From NCBI RefSeq assembly GCF_011039135.1, contig NZ_JAAKEJ010000005.1:160741-224740 (forward strand): 64,000 bases of DNA, given 5' to 3'. Position numbers and translations under genes: made by a program. The notes below the pieces were generated by a model. That model ran no database searches. It saw nothing but the letters and a program-made list of their open reading frames with translations, and was not told where the DNA came from. Below, piece after piece: positions 15,813 through 24,662 of this stretch (positions within the stretch are counted from its first letter, which is position 1; the number at the start of each line of letters is the position of its first letter). The stretch is from Desulfovibrio sp. ZJ209 (GTDB taxonomy: Bacteria; Desulfobacterota; Desulfovibrionia; Desulfovibrionales; Desulfovibrionaceae).

Positions 15813-17186
15813 TCAGTTCCTGTTCCGCGCCAGCACGCACCAGATTGCCGCGAGGTTGCAGAGGCAGAAAATGACGAGGTCCACCCGCATGCAGCGCATG
15901 AAGGCCGGCAGGGTTGCGGCGTCCACCGGCGCATTGCCGAGGAAGAAGCCGAGCGTCAGGGTAATGACGACCATGTTGAAGAGCTGGCCGGCCGTGCGTA
16001 CAGCGCCGGTGAGCCCGGATGCCTGCCCCACGTGCGTCTCGCCCGCGCTTTCGAGGATGATGGACGTGTTGGACAATGCAAAGAGGCTCATGCCGGCCCC
16101 GAGAAAGGCCTGGATGACGAAGATCAGCGCAAGCGGCGACTCCAGTGTCAAAAAGGCCGCCACGGCGAGGCCCACCCCGCACAAGGCCACGCCCACGGCG
16201 CTCACATGGCCCGGGCGCCAGCTCCTGCACAGGCGCGCGGCGAGCGGCGTGGTGAGGGCCTGCACCACGGACTGGAAGGCGAGCACCAAGCCGGCCTCCT
16301 CCACTTCAAGGCCGCGGCCCACCTGGAGATAGAGGCTGAAGAAAAAGAGGATGCCGAAAAAGGAGCTGTAATTGACGAAGGCCGCCAGCGAGGACAGCGC
16401 GAAGACCCGGTTTTGCGCGAGCAGGCGCATGTCGAGCAGCGGATACCGGCTTTTGAGCTCGTGCAGCCAGAAGAAGAAGATGAGCCCGGCGAAGGCCGCC
16501 AGCAGGCACCAGGCGAGGCCGGGCTGCTCTGCGAGCTCCGAGGCGCCGAAGGTGAGCGCGATCATGGCGCAGCCGTAAATGACGCAGCCCGAGGCGTCGA
16601 AGGGCTGGCCGGCGGCGGTGCGCCACTCCTGCCGCACTGTAGCCTTCATCAGCCAGAAAACGCCCACAAAGGCGAGCGCATTGCCCCAGAACAGCCAGTG
16701 CCAGCCGAGCACGCCGGTCACGAAGCCGGCGATGGGCGGCCCGCAGGCGATGCCCGCGTACACGGCGGCGCCGCTGAAGCCAAGATAGGCCGCCCGCTTT
16801 TCCGGCGGCGCGGCCGAGGCCAGGAGCGCGAGGCCGCTGGCGTTGAACATGGCGCCCCCGAGCCCCTGGAAGAAGCGCAGGGCGATGAAGAGCGGCACCG
16901 AGCGCACGAAGCCCAGGGCCGCGCCGCACACGGCGAACATGGCGATGCCCAGGAGGAAGATGCGCCGGCGCCCGAAAATGTCGCCAAGGCTCCCGGAAGC
17001 GAGCTGGAACACGGCGAGGCCCAGCGAGTAGAAGGCGCCGATGAGGCTCAGTTGCCGGGCGCTGGCGTCCAGGCTTTCACCGATGGCCGGCAGCACCGCG
17101 TTCACCCCGGCGAGCATGAAGGGCATGCAGAACAGGGAGGCGCAAATGGCCGCCAGCAGCGGCCGGTGGCTTTTCTCGATACTCAT
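15813..17186 (-). CDS. MFS drug/solute transporter
   Basis: A 457-residue membrane protein with about 12-14 hydrophobic segments. The loop 2-3 motif A is clear (GSLGDIFGRRR near residue 66), and PPIAGFVTGVLGWHWLFWGN near residue 150 is the motif C / helix 5 pattern of the drug:proton antiporter families (EmrB/QacA-like). It would sit in the inner membrane and export small hydrophobic compounds. It is not obviously part of the flanking flagellar or folate operons; the gap to metF is 60 bp with the same orientation, so some co-transcription with metF is possible. The substrate cannot be told from sequence. Confidence 0.88.
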   Translation of the reverse strand: MSIEKSHRPLLAAICASLFCMPFMLAGVNAVLPAIGESLDASARQLSLIGAFYSLGLAVFQLASGSLGDIFGRRRIFLLGIAMFAVCGAALGFVRSVPLFIALRFFQGLGGAMFNASGLALLASAAPPEKRAAYLGFSGAAVYAGIACGPPIAGFVTGVLGWHWLFWGNALAFVGVFWLMKATVRQEWRTAAGQPFDASGCVIYGCAMIALTFGASELAEQPGLAWCLLAAFAGLIFFFWLHELKSRYPLLDMRLLAQNRVFALSSLAAFVNYSSFFGILFFFSLYLQVGRGLEVEEAGLVLAFQSVVQALTTPLAARLCRSWRPGHVSAVGVALCGVGLAVAAFLTLESPLALIFVIQAFLGAGMSLFALSNTSIILESAGETHVGQASGLTGAVRTAGQLFNMVVITLTLGFFLGNAPVDAATLPAFMRCMRVDLVIFCLCNLAAIWCVLARNRN

Positions 17187-17246
17187 GGCGCAAGCCTAGG
17201 GGCCTTGGCGCCGGCGGTCAAGCTGAGGATGGGGCCTCGCCTGCCC

Positions 17247-18116
17247 CTAGAACCGGACTTCCTCCGCGATGCGGCGGCAGAGGCCGGGCTTGTTCAGGGT
17301 ATAGAGATGGATGCCCGGGGCGCCCATGTCCATGAGCCGGCGGATCTGGCGCACGGCAAAGGCCAGCCCCGCCTCCCGCACGGCCTCGGCGCCGCCGGCC
17401 TTGTGGGCCTCCTCCAGGTCGAGGTAGAGCTTGCCCGGGATATTGGCCCCGCAGAGCGAGAGCACCCGGCGCAGGGAATCCAGGCTCTGGATGGGCAGGA
17501 TGCCGGGTACCACGGGCACGTCCAGCCCGTGTTCGCGCAGGCTCTCCACCAAGGCTTCGTATTCGCGCACGTCAAAAAAGAGCTGGGTGATGGCGAAATC
17601 CGCGCCGGCGGCGATCTTTTCCGCCGTATAGCGGCGGTCGAGGGCAAAAGTGGGGGACTCGGGATGGGGCGCGGGATAGGCCGCGACGCCGATGCCCATG
17701 TCGGGCTCGCACTCCCGGATGAAGCGCACGAGCTCGGCGGTATGGCGGAAGGCGCCGCAGGTGCTTTCCCACGTCGTCCCCCTGGGCGGGTCGCCGCGCA
17801 GGGCGAGCACATTGGCCACGCCGTGGGCGCGCAGCTCGCGCAAAAAGGCGGCGATGTCCCCGGGCTGCGCACCCACACAGGTGAGGTGCGCCATGGCCGT
17901 GAAGCCGCGCCGCGCGAGCTCCGCCGTGACGGCCAGGGTGTTGCGCTGTCTGGAGCCGCCGGCCCCGTAGGTGACGGACACAAAGAGCGGCCGGAGCGCC
18001 CGCAGCTCCTCCACGGTGGCGTAAAAGGCGGGCAATTGCCCCTCCTCGGCCGGCGGGAAAAATTCGAGGGAAAAGAACGGACGCTCCGCCTGGCGGATCA
18101 GGGTGCCGATACGCAT
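17247..18116 (-). CDS. metF: 5,10-methylenetetrahydrofolate reductase
   Basis: A 289-residue MetF, normal length. FFSLEFFPPAEEG at the start holds the conserved catalytic Glu region, VSVTYGAGGS and VLALRGDPP are the flavin/folate signatures, and FAITQLFFDVREY is also conserved. MetF reduces methylene-THF to methyl-THF for methionine synthesis, using FAD. It stands alone behind a strong promoter with a palindrome in the spacer and a leader of about 115 bases; the ribosome site is AAGGAG. The leader has no riboswitch that I recognise. Confidence 0.97.
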   Translation of the reverse strand: MRIGTLIRQAERPFFSLEFFPPAEEGQLPAFYATVEELRALRPLFVSVTYGAGGSRQRNTLAVTAELARRGFTAMAHLTCVGAQPGDIAAFLRELRAHGVANVLALRGDPPRGTTWESTCGAFRHTAELVRFIRECEPDMGIGVAAYPAPHPESPTFALDRRYTAEKIAAGADFAITQLFFDVREYEALVESLREHGLDVPVVPGILPIQSLDSLRRVLSLCGANIPGKLYLDLEEAHKAGGAEAVREAGLAFAVRQIRRLMDMGAPGIHLYTLNKPGLCRRIAEEVRF

Positions 18117-18238
18117 GGGTCGCTCCTTGGACTTTATGGCGGGAATTGCCGACGACGCGGTGCTGCGCCGGGTTGCCGCCCGAAAGATGCCCTTTGGATG
18201 GTTGTACGCCGTGGATGATTGATCCCGGACAAAGTATT

Positions 18239-18266
18239 TCTATATCAAGATATATTGATATGTCAA
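18239..18266 (-). promoter_or_regulatory. metF promoter with an overlapping palindromic operator
   Basis: On the - strand TTGACA (18261-18266) and TATAGA (18239-18244) are 16 bases apart. The near-perfect palindrome ATATCAAGATATATTGATAT (18242-18261) fills the spacer between them, so a bound repressor would block RNA polymerase. ArsR-family regulators of methionine/S-adenosylhomocysteine metabolism (SahR type) bind ATATCAA-like palindromes in Desulfovibrio, as far as I recall; this identity is an inference. Confidence 0.75.
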
Positions 18267-18388
18267 TCTCCACGGCGCAAAACCTTGCCAAAGCCGCGGC
18301 CGGGGCTTAAAAACTCAGGCAGGAAAGGCTGCCGGCGCCCAGCCACTGCCGCAGGGTACGCGATGTGCGTGGCCCTTTCCTCACCGCC

Positions 18389-19495
18389 ATGCGCCGCATT
18401 TGCCAGTCAGTTCTCCAGACCAGCCGCGCCCGCCGCTTTCGCGCCCTGGCGGCGCTCTGCGCGCTCGGGCTGTGCCTGCTCGCCGCGCCCGTCACGGCTT
18501 GGGCGGAAGCTCCCGCCGGCGGCCTGCCTGCCCAAGCCCCCGAAGCCGCGGCCGAGGCCTTGCGCGCGGACAGGGGCCTCGCCCCCGCGCCTCCCCAGCC
18601 GCCCCCGGCCGCCCCGGAGGAAACCCCGGCGCCCGCCCCCAAGGCCCGCAACGCTTCCGGCAGGAACAGGGTGGGCATCGACGCCGAGGGCGGCGCCCAG
18701 TGGCTAACGCTCGAACCGGGGCTGGAGTTCGGCGAGTTCCGCCTCGAAGGCGGAGACTTCCGGCTCACGGCCCTGCGCATCGACCCGGAACACTTCGAGT
18801 TCGAGCTCTGCGCGAGCTCCGCCGACGGCAAGGGCCCGCGCACTCTCGACGCCTGGGGCGAGGAGCGCGGCCTCGTGGCCGCCATCAATGCCAGCATGTA
18901 CCGCGAGGACGGCTCCACCAGCACGGGCTATATGCGCGGCGCGGGCCACGTCAACAATGGCCGGCTCGTGGACCGCTTCGGCGCCTTCTTCGTGGCCGGC
19001 CCGGGCACCGCCGGGCTGCCCCCCGCCGCCATCGTCGACCGCGACATGCCCGGCTGGCAGGAGCGCATCGGGAAATATGACCTCGTCATCCAGAATTACC
19101 GCATGATCAATGCCGACCGCCGCATCCTCTGGAGCCCGGGCGGCCCGCTCTATTCCATCTCCGCCGTGGCGCAGGACGGGGAGGGGCGCATCCTCTTCCT
19201 CCACAGCCGCGCGCCCGTTGAGGCCTATGCCTTCGCCCAGCAATTGCTCCACCTGCCGCTGGACGTGCGCACGGTCATGTATGTGGAGGGCGGCGCGCAG
19301 GCCGGCCTGCTCGTGCGCTCGCACTCGCTTCGCCGCGAGATGGGCGGCATGCACGCGCCTTCGCTGCTCGTGACGGGCAATCTCAAGGCGCAGCTCCCCA
19401 ATGTGCTCGGCGTGCGCCGCAAGGCAGGCGCCGGGCAGCCCTTCCCCGCCGCTCCGGCGCCTGCCGGCCCCGAACCCACGCCTCCCGGCCCCTGA
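18389..19495 (+). CDS. Exported phosphodiester glycosidase-family (NAGPA-like) protein
   Basis: About 368 residues. The N-terminus is a signal peptide (RRFRALAALCALGLCLLAAP, cleavage after TAWA), followed by a Pro/Ala-rich linker to about residue 100. The rest resembles the phosphodiester glycosidase domain first seen in human NAGPA: VAAINASMYREDGSTSTGYM, NNGRLVDRFGAFF, LVIQNYRMI and VMYVEGGAQAGLLV. The family hydrolyses glycosyl-phosphodiester links; bacterial members act on cell-surface or exported glycans, mostly untested. The start is uncertain: ATG 18389 gives the clean signal peptide, but GTG 18365 is also open. It is divergent from metF and has a 154-bp gap to the next gene. Confidence 0.75.
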   Translation: MRRICQSVLQTSRARRFRALAALCALGLCLLAAPVTAWAEAPAGGLPAQAPEAAAEALRADRGLAPAPPQPPPAAPEETPAPAPKARNASGRNRVGIDAEGGAQWLTLEPGLEFGEFRLEGGDFRLTALRIDPEHFEFELCASSADGKGPRTLDAWGEERGLVAAINASMYREDGSTSTGYMRGAGHVNNGRLVDRFGAFFVAGPGTAGLPPAAIVDRDMPGWQERIGKYDLVIQNYRMINADRRILWSPGGPLYSISAVAQDGEGRILFLHSRAPVEAYAFAQQLLHLPLDVRTVMYVEGGAQAGLLVRSHSLRREMGGMHAPSLLVTGNLKAQLPNVLGVRRKAGAGQPFPAAPAPAGPEPTPPGP

Positions 19496-19503
19496 CAAAC
19501 GCC

Positions 19504-19532
19504 TTTACAAAGAGGCCGCTTTCCGCCATAAT
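19504..19532 (+). promoter_or_regulatory. Promoter of the desulfoferrodoxin-rubredoxin unit
   Basis: TTTACA and CATAAT are separated by exactly 17 bases, each one base off the sigma70 consensus. Transcription would start near 19540, leaving a leader of about 110 bases before the desulfoferrodoxin gene. Confidence 0.75.
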
Positions 19533-19649
19533 CTTAGCAGGCCGGTAGGAGACAGCCCGATGTGGCGCCTCCCGCCCCCGGAGCCGCAGCCGCCAACGCG
19601 CCGGCTCCCATGAAGGTCCGATGAGACCCCTTACCCGAGAGGTTGCGGT

Positions 19650-20036
19650 ATGACCAAAAGGCTTGAAGTGTATAAGTGCAATGTGTGCGGCAATATCGTC
19701 GAAGTGCTCCACCCCGGCGACGGAGAGCTCGTGTGCTGCGGGCAGCCCATGAAGCTCATGCAGGCCGGCTCCACCGACGGCGCCACCGAAAAGCATGTGC
19801 CCGTCATCGAGAAGTGGAAGAAGGGCTACCACGTCAAGATCGGGAGCGCCCGGCACCCCATGGAGGAGAAGCACTATATCGAGTGGATCGAGCTCGTCAC
19901 CGACGACGGCAAGGTCTACCGCCGCTTCCTCACCCCGGCCGACGAGCCCGAAGCCTTCTTCGACGAGGTGGAGGCCGACAAGGTGACGGCCCGCGAATTC
20001 TGTAACCTGCACGGTCTCTGGAAGGCCGAAAACTGA
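19650..20036 (+). CDS. dfx: Desulfoferrodoxin (superoxide reductase)
   Basis: A 128-residue two-centre superoxide reductase. Centre I, a rubredoxin-like FeS4 site, has Cys10, Cys13, Cys29 and Cys30. Centre II, the catalytic Fe site, has His49, His69, His75, Cys118 and His121, with the Glu47-Lys48 pair next to it. It reduces superoxide to peroxide in the cytoplasm without making oxygen, with electrons from rubredoxin. The ribosome site GAGG precedes the ATG. It heads a unit with the rubredoxin and the oxygen reductase Roo, the standard oxygen-defence set of Desulfovibrio (also called rbo). Confidence 0.97.
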   Translation: MTKRLEVYKCNVCGNIVEVLHPGDGELVCCGQPMKLMQAGSTDGATEKHVPVIEKWKKGYHVKIGSARHPMEEKHYIEWIELVTDDGKVYRRFLTPADEPEAFFDEVEADKVTAREFCNLHGLWKAEN

Positions 20037-20071
20037 AGCCCCGGCGCCTCGGCGCCCAAGGAGTGAACATC

Positions 20072-20212
20072 ATGGCAGCCAACTATGTTTGCAGCGTCTG
20101 CGGCTACGAATACGAACCCAAGGAACACGACGGCGTGGCCTTTGAAGACCTGCCCGACGACTGGACCTGCCCGGTCTGCGGCGTGGGGAAGGACCAGTTC
20201 AACAAAATGTAG
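20072..20212 (+). CDS. rub: Rubredoxin
   Basis: A 46-residue small iron protein. CxxCGY (VCSVCGY) and CPVCG hold the four cysteines of the FeS4 site; the core [18 protein letters not shown] is typical of rubredoxins, though shorter than the usual 52 residues. It carries single electrons to desulfoferrodoxin and Roo. The gene is 35 bp after dfx with an AAGGAG site. Confidence 0.96.
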   Translation: MAANYVCSVCGYEYEPKEHDGVAFEDLPDDWTCPVCGVGKDQFNKM

Positions 20213-20240
20213 CGCGCACCGCGGCGCGACAAACTGACAC

Positions 20241-20273
20241 CGCCCCGTCTTGCCCCACCGGCGAGGCGGGGCG
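20241..20273 (+). terminator. Hairpin between rubredoxin and roo
   Basis: A 14-bp stem with two G-T pairs (CGCCCCGTCTTGCC with GGCGAGGCGGGGCG) and a 5-base loop, followed by only three T. It may partly terminate transcription, so that dfx and rub are made in excess over roo, or protect the upstream mRNA end. Confidence 0.6.
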
Positions 20274-20349
20274 TTTGCGGATACGCGCCGGGAACGGCGC
20301 GGTTTTTCGTTCCGGCGCCGAGGCGCCCCTGCCCTGCTCGGAGGACATC

Positions 20350-21561
20350 ATGCAGCCCATTGAAATCAAGAAGGATATTTTCTGGGTCGGCGAGGTCGAT
20401 TTCGACCACCGCGACTTCCACGGCTATTCCCGCTGCCCCGACGGCACCACCTGCAACGCCTACCTCATCAAGGACGAAAAAAACACCCTGGTCGACTGCG
20501 TGCCCTCCGGCAAGGAAGGCGCCCTGCTTTGCCGCCTCGCCAAGACCATGCCGCCGGACAAGGTGGACTATATCGTCTGCAACCACATGGAGCTGGACCA
20601 CCAGGGCGCGCTCGCCGAGATCGTGGAGCGCGTCCGGCCGGAAAAGATCTTCGTGTCCCAGCTCGGCCTGAAGACCATGGCCGGCTATTTCGCCGGCAAG
20701 GACTGGCCCATCCAGGCCGTGAAAAGCGGCGACGTGCTGGAGCTGGGCAGCCGGCGCATCATCTTCCAGGAAACGCGCATGCTCCACTGGCCGGACAGCA
20801 TGGTCTCCTACATCCCGGAAGAAAAGCTGCTCATCAGCAACGACATCTTCGGCCAGAACATCGCGAGCACCGCCCGCTTCACGGACGATTTTGATGACCA
20901 GGGCGAATTCGTGCGCCGCATCAAGGAATACTACTACAACATCGTCCTCCCCTATTCGCCCACGGTGCTCAAGGCGCTGCCCGTGGTGGAGAGCCTCGAC
21001 ATCGACATGATCGCGCCCGACCACGGCCTCATCCACCGCGGCCGCGACGCCGTGCGCTTCATCATCGACATGTACCGCAAGATGGCCGAGCAGAAGCCGC
21101 AGCAGCGCGCCGTCATCTTCTACGACACCATGTGGAAGTCCACCGAGCACATGGCCTATGCCGTGTGCAACGGCCTTGCGGAAAACGGCGTGCCCGCGCG
21201 CATCATGTCGGTCAAGCACAACCACCACAGCGCCATCATGACCGAACTGGCCGACTGCGGCGCCGTGCTCGCCGGCTCGCCCACGCACAACAACGGCATC
21301 CTGCCGCTGGTGGCCGCCATGCTCACCTATATGGAAGGGCTGCGCCCGCAAAACCGCATTGGCGGCGCCTTCGGCTCCTTCGGGTGGTCTGGCGAGGCTC
21401 CGAAGCAGCTCCAGGCGCGCCTTGCGGCCATGCACATGGAGATGCCGGCCGAGCCCGTCAAGTGCTCGTGGCGCCCCACCAAAGACGACATGAAGGCCTG
21501 CTACGCCCTGGGCGCCACCGTGGCCGACGCGCTCAAGAAGAAGTGCGCGGCAGCGAAATAA
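20350..21561 (+). CDS. roo: Rubredoxin:oxygen oxidoreductase (flavodiiron protein)
   Basis: A 403-residue flavodiiron protein. The N-terminal beta-lactamase-like domain carries the di-iron ligands His79, Glu81, Asp83 and His84 (NHMELDH), His146 (LHWPDS), Asp165 and His225 (PDHGLIH). The C-terminal flavodoxin domain (about 255-400) starts AVIFYDTMWKSTEHMAYAV and binds FMN. It reduces oxygen to water (some members reduce NO) with electrons from rubredoxin, encoded just upstream. ATG 20350 follows a CGGAGGACATC ribosome site and gives the standard N-terminus. A strong terminator follows. Confidence 0.97.
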   Translation: MQPIEIKKDIFWVGEVDFDHRDFHGYSRCPDGTTCNAYLIKDEKNTLVDCVPSGKEGALLCRLAKTMPPDKVDYIVCNHMELDHQGALAEIVERVRPEKIFVSQLGLKTMAGYFAGKDWPIQAVKSGDVLELGSRRIIFQETRMLHWPDSMVSYIPEEKLLISNDIFGQNIASTARFTDDFDDQGEFVRRIKEYYYNIVLPYSPTVLKALPVVESLDIDMIAPDHGLIHRGRDAVRFIIDMYRKMAEQKPQQRAVIFYDTMWKSTEHMAYAVCNGLAENGVPARIMSVKHNHHSAIMTELADCGAVLAGSPTHNNGILPLVAAMLTYMEGLRPQNRIGGAFGSFGWSGEAPKQLQARLAAMHMEMPAEPVKCSWRPTKDDMKACYALGATVADALKKKCAAAK

Positions 21562-21584
21562 CAGCCGCCAGGCCCGTCTCCGCC

Positions 21585-21639
21585 GCTTCCCGCCGTTCCG
21601 GGGCTTTCACCAGCCCCGCGCGGCGGGAAGCTGTTTTTT
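21585..21639 (+). terminator. Terminator downstream of roo
   Basis: An 11-bp outer stem (GCTTCCCGCCG with CGGCGGGAAGC) encloses a second 7-bp stem (CGGGGCT with AGCCCCG), followed by TGTTTTTT. It ends the oxygen-defence transcript. Confidence 0.88.
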
Positions 21640-21745
21640 GTTGCGCGGATGGGCGGAATCCCCTACCGTAACGGCCTGCACCAAAGGCTGGATGACGCCG
21701 GCGAGAGCCTGCTTCGGCCGCCGGGCAAAGGATCGCGCAAAACCC

Positions 21746-22414
21746 ATGCTGGACACGGTTTTCTTCACCCAGGAGCTTCTGCCCGCCCTCAACAAGGGGC
21801 TCATGGTCTCGCTCGCGCTCATCATCCCGGCGGCGACCCTGGGCTTCGTGGGCGGCGTGGCCCTGGGCTGCGCCCGCGCCTTCGGGCCACGCTGGCTCCG
21901 GCGCCTCGGCAACGCCTACACCGCGCTTCTGCGCGGTGTGCCGCTCGCCATCCAGCTCATGATGATCTACTACGCGCTGCCCAAGCTCGGCATCTATTTC
22001 GCGCCCTATGGCGCGGCCCTCACCGCCTTCATCCTCTGCACCTCGGCCTACCAGTCGGAATATGTGCGCGGGGCGCTGCTCTCCATCCGGCGCGGGCAGA
22101 TTCTGGCCGCGCAGTCCCTCGGCTTCACCCAGTGGCAGACCATCCTCTGGATCGTGGTGCCGCAGGCCGCGCGCCGGGCGCTCCCGGGCTGCGGCAACGA
22201 GATCGTCTACCTCATCAAGTACAGCTCCCTCGCCTATCTCGTCACCTGCATGGAGCTCATGGGCGAGGGCAAGGTGGTCGCGTCCGACACCTTCCGCTTC
22301 ACCGAGGTCTTTCTCACCGTCGGCGCCTACTACCTCATCATGGTAACACTGGCGAGCTGGCTGTTGCACTGGCTGGAGCGGCGCGCCCACATCCCGGGCT
22401 TCGGGGCCGTTTAG
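21746..22414 (+). CDS. Amino-acid ABC transporter permease
   Basis: A 222-residue inner-membrane permease of the polar amino acid (HisM/GlnP) family. Five or so hydrophobic segments are visible, with the family signatures TALLRGVPLAIQLMMIYYAL in the N-terminal part, SEYVRGALLSIRRGQILAAQ (the EAA loop that contacts the ATPase, about 95-125) and NEIVYLIKYSSLAY. ATP-binding and solute-binding partners are not adjacent: a strong terminator and roo lie upstream, and ribosomal genes on the other strand lie downstream. It may pair with components coded elsewhere. The start has only a weak AAGGA site. Confidence 0.88.
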   Translation: MLDTVFFTQELLPALNKGLMVSLALIIPAATLGFVGGVALGCARAFGPRWLRRLGNAYTALLRGVPLAIQLMMIYYALPKLGIYFAPYGAALTAFILCTSAYQSEYVRGALLSIRRGQILAAQSLGFTQWQTILWIVVPQAARRALPGCGNEIVYLIKYSSLAYLVTCMELMGEGKVVASDTFRFTEVFLTVGAYYLIMVTLASWLLHWLERRAHIPGFGAV

Positions 22415-22602
22415 CACGCACGCACTTTCCCCATACTGCACGGGATTTCGTGTCGCCCCCCGTTCCCCGATCCACATCTTCCCTCCTGCCCCCGCTGCGG
22501 CTCAGGGATAGCACGCCCGCTCCACTTCACCTCTGCCCCCTTCGGCAGCACGCGAGCGCTTCCCCCACCTGTTCCCGCTGTTCCTTCACTCAAGCCACAA
22601 AA

Positions 22603-22632
22603 CAAAAAACGGCGGCCCCGAAAGACCGCCGT
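22603..22632 (-). terminator. Terminator downstream of rplL
   Basis: On the - strand ACGGCGG and CCGCCGT form a 7-bp stem with a short loop, followed by TTTTTGTTTT. It ends the long tuf-to-rplL ribosomal transcription unit. Confidence 0.85.
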
Positions 22633-22669
22633 CCTATCGTAAATCCTGCACCGCCGAAAGGCGGAAGGC

Positions 22670-23059
22670 TTACTTGATCTCCACCTCGGCGCCGGCCTCG
22701 GTGAGCTGCTTCTTGGCTTCCTCGGCCTCTTCCTTGGAAACGCCTTCCTTGAGGGTGGAGGGGGCGCCGTCCACCTTTTCCTTGGCTTCCTTGAGGCCCA
22801 GGCTCGTCAGGGCGCGCACGACCTTGATGACGCCGATCTTGTTGGCGCCGGCGGCCTTGAGCACCACGTCGAACTCGGTCTTTTCCTCGGCGGCCGGGGC
22901 GGCGTCGGCGCCGGCGCCCGGAGCGGCCATGACCATGGCGGCAGCCGGGGCCGCGGCGGACACGCCGAATTTCTCCTCAAGCTCCTTGATGAATTCGGAG
23001 AGCTCGAGAACGGTCATATTGGAGATGAATTCAACCACTTCTTCCTTGGTAACGGCCAT
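22670..23059 (-). CDS. rplL: 50S ribosomal protein L7/L12
   Basis: A 129-residue L7/L12. The N-terminal dimerisation domain, the Ala/Gly/Pro-rich hinge (about 35-58) and the C-terminal domain ([20 protein letters not shown], then [20 protein letters not shown]) are all typical. Several copies form the ribosome stalk, which recruits translation GTPases. It is the last gene of the unit, 44 bp after rplJ. Confidence 0.98.
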   Translation of the reverse strand: MAVTKEEVVEFISNMTVLELSEFIKELEEKFGVSAAAPAAAMVMAAPGAGADAAPAAEEKTEFDVVLKAAGANKIGVIKVVRALTSLGLKEAKEKVDGAPSTLKEGVSKEEAEEAKKQLTEAGAEVEIK

Positions 23060-23103
23060 GATGGGTCTCCTGGTCTTTGGCTGGTTGTTGCGCGTTCGCG
23101 CGG

Positions 23104-23631
23104 CTAGGCCGCGGCGTTGCCCTTCTTCTCCTCAATAGCCTTGAGGGCGTAGAGCAGCCCGCGCAGCATATTGGCGAAGAGCGACACAAAGTTGGTGGGC
23201 ACGGCGTTCATGGTGCCGAGCAGCTGGCCGAGCAGCTGCTCCTTGCCGGGCAGCTTCGCCAGGGCCTCCACCTGTTCGGCGGACATCTCCTTGCCGTCCA
23301 GGCTGGCGCAGCGCAGGCTGAACAGCTTGCTCTGCTTGGCGAAGTCGCTCAACGCCTTGGCCACCGCCACAGGGTCGTCGAACCCGAGGGCCACGCCGCA
23401 GTTCTCATGGAACTTGTCCTTGATGGCGTCGTGTTTGCCGCCGGTAAGAGCGATGCGAGCCAGGGTGTTCTTGACGACGTGGTATTCGCCGCCGGCGCCG
23501 CGCAGGCGCACCCGAAGGTTCGTCAGCTCTTCCACCGACATGCCCTTGAAGTCCGTGAGCGCCGCAAAGGAGGAAGCATCTGCGCGAGACTTGATGTCCT
23601 CGATGATTACGGCTTTTTCAGACCTTTGCAC
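23104..23631 (-). CDS. rplJ: 50S ribosomal protein L10
   Basis: A 175-residue L10. [20 protein letters not shown] and [14 protein letters not shown] are the conserved rRNA-binding segments, and the C-terminal helix ([18 protein letters not shown]) anchors L7/L12 dimers. L10 with L7/L12 represses its own mRNA in many bacteria; the 190-base gap before this gene fits such a leader. Confidence 0.97.
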   Translation of the reverse strand: MQRSEKAVIIEDIKSRADASSFAALTDFKGMSVEELTNLRVRLRGAGGEYHVVKNTLARIALTGGKHDAIKDKFHENCGVALGFDDPVAVAKALSDFAKQSKLFSLRCASLDGKEMSAEQVEALAKLPGKEQLLGQLLGTMNAVPTNFVSLFANMLRGLLYALKAIEEKKGNAAA

Positions 23632-23639
23632 GTGATACC

Positions 23640-23819
23640 TCTCACGTCAGGGGTGCCAGGTGGAATGCCGAGCCAAAGAGAAGTCTGGGCAGGAAATTGA
23701 GGGCAAGCCCGCCTGCCGTCTTCGACCCGTATTCCGTTTCCTCTGCCTGTGGTTGCGATGCAACCCTTGAAGGCGCGCCCGGCGCTGTGGCCCGGCAACG
23801 CGCGGGGCAAGCCCCGCGC
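23640..23819 (-). promoter_or_regulatory. Probable ribosomal protein L10 leader
   Basis: A 190-base structured gap between rplA and rplJ. On the - strand it contains GGGTCGAAGACGGCAGGCGG and the GC-rich hairpins expected of the L10(L12) autoregulatory leader, plus a 9-bp hairpin right after the rplA stop (23800-23819). The class is assigned mainly from position and general form. Confidence 0.55.
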
Positions 23820-23820
23820 C

Positions 23821-24528
23821 CTAGCCTTCAAGAAATTTCTTCACCTGGGGCATATCCACCTTGAGGCCCGGGCCCATGGTGGTGGAAATGGCCATGGACT
23901 GCATGTAGTTGCCCTTGGCGGCGGAAGGCTTCAGGCGGTTGACCGCCTCGAGCAGGGCCTTCAGGTTGCCGAGCACCTTCTCCGGCCCGAAGGAGACCTT
24001 GCCGAGCGGCGCATGCAGGACGCCCGCCTTGTCCACCTTGAAGTCCACGCGGCCGGCCTTGAGCTCGTTCACGGCCTTGGCCACATCGAAGGTGACGGAG
24101 CCCGTCTTGGCATTGGGCATGAGCCCGCGAGGGCCGAGCACGCGGCCGATCTGGCCCACGAGGGCCATGACATCAGGGGTGGCTACGGCCGCGTCGAACT
24201 CGAGCCAGCCGTCCTTGATCTTGGCGACAAGGTCCTCCGCGCCCACGATGTCCGCGCCGGCGGCCTTGGCCTCGGCCTGCTTCTCGCCCTTGCAGAAGAC
24301 GGCCACGCGTACCGTCTTGCCAAGGCCGTGCGGCAGGGTCACGGCGCCGCGCACCATCTGGTCGGAATACTTGGGGTCAACGCCGAGACGCAGGGCCACG
24401 TCCACCGTTTCGTCAAACTTGGCGAAGGAGGCGTCGAGTGACTTGGCCACCGCGTCCTCAACGCTGTAGCGCTCCTGCACGTCACAGGCTTCCACCGCCT
24501 TCCGAAAATTCTTGCCATGCTTGGGCAT
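23821..24528 (-). CDS. rplA: 50S ribosomal protein L1
   Basis: A 235-residue L1. [14 protein letters not shown] at the start, [14 protein letters not shown], and [20 protein letters not shown] are highly conserved. L1 forms the mobile stalk at the tRNA exit site and often represses the rplK-rplA mRNA. It is 134 bp downstream of rplK. Confidence 0.98.
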   Translation of the reverse strand: MPKHGKNFRKAVEACDVQERYSVEDAVAKSLDASFAKFDETVDVALRLGVDPKYSDQMVRGAVTLPHGLGKTVRVAVFCKGEKQAEAKAAGADIVGAEDLVAKIKDGWLEFDAAVATPDVMALVGQIGRVLGPRGLMPNAKTGSVTFDVAKAVNELKAGRVDFKVDKAGVLHAPLGKVSFGPEKVLGNLKALLEAVNRLKPSAAKGNYMQSMAISTTMGPGLKVDMPQVKKFLEG

Positions 24529-24662
24529 GTCTCGATCCTTTGCTTATCTCCTGCCGTTGCCGGAACTGGGTCGGCCAGGGCAGTACAAGTGATGGCGATA
24601 CAGGGCGGCGGGCTCGCGCAACGTCGCGGAGAGCCGGCCGCCGTCGGTATGGCGTACGGCGC

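Noticed and set aside
18117..18232. SAM, SAH or cobalamin riboswitch in the metF leader
   Set aside because: None of the conserved core sequences of these families is present; the promoter palindrome explains control better.
23800..23819. Hairpin after rplA as an intrinsic terminator
   Set aside because: No T run follows; it is better read as part of the L10 leader structure.
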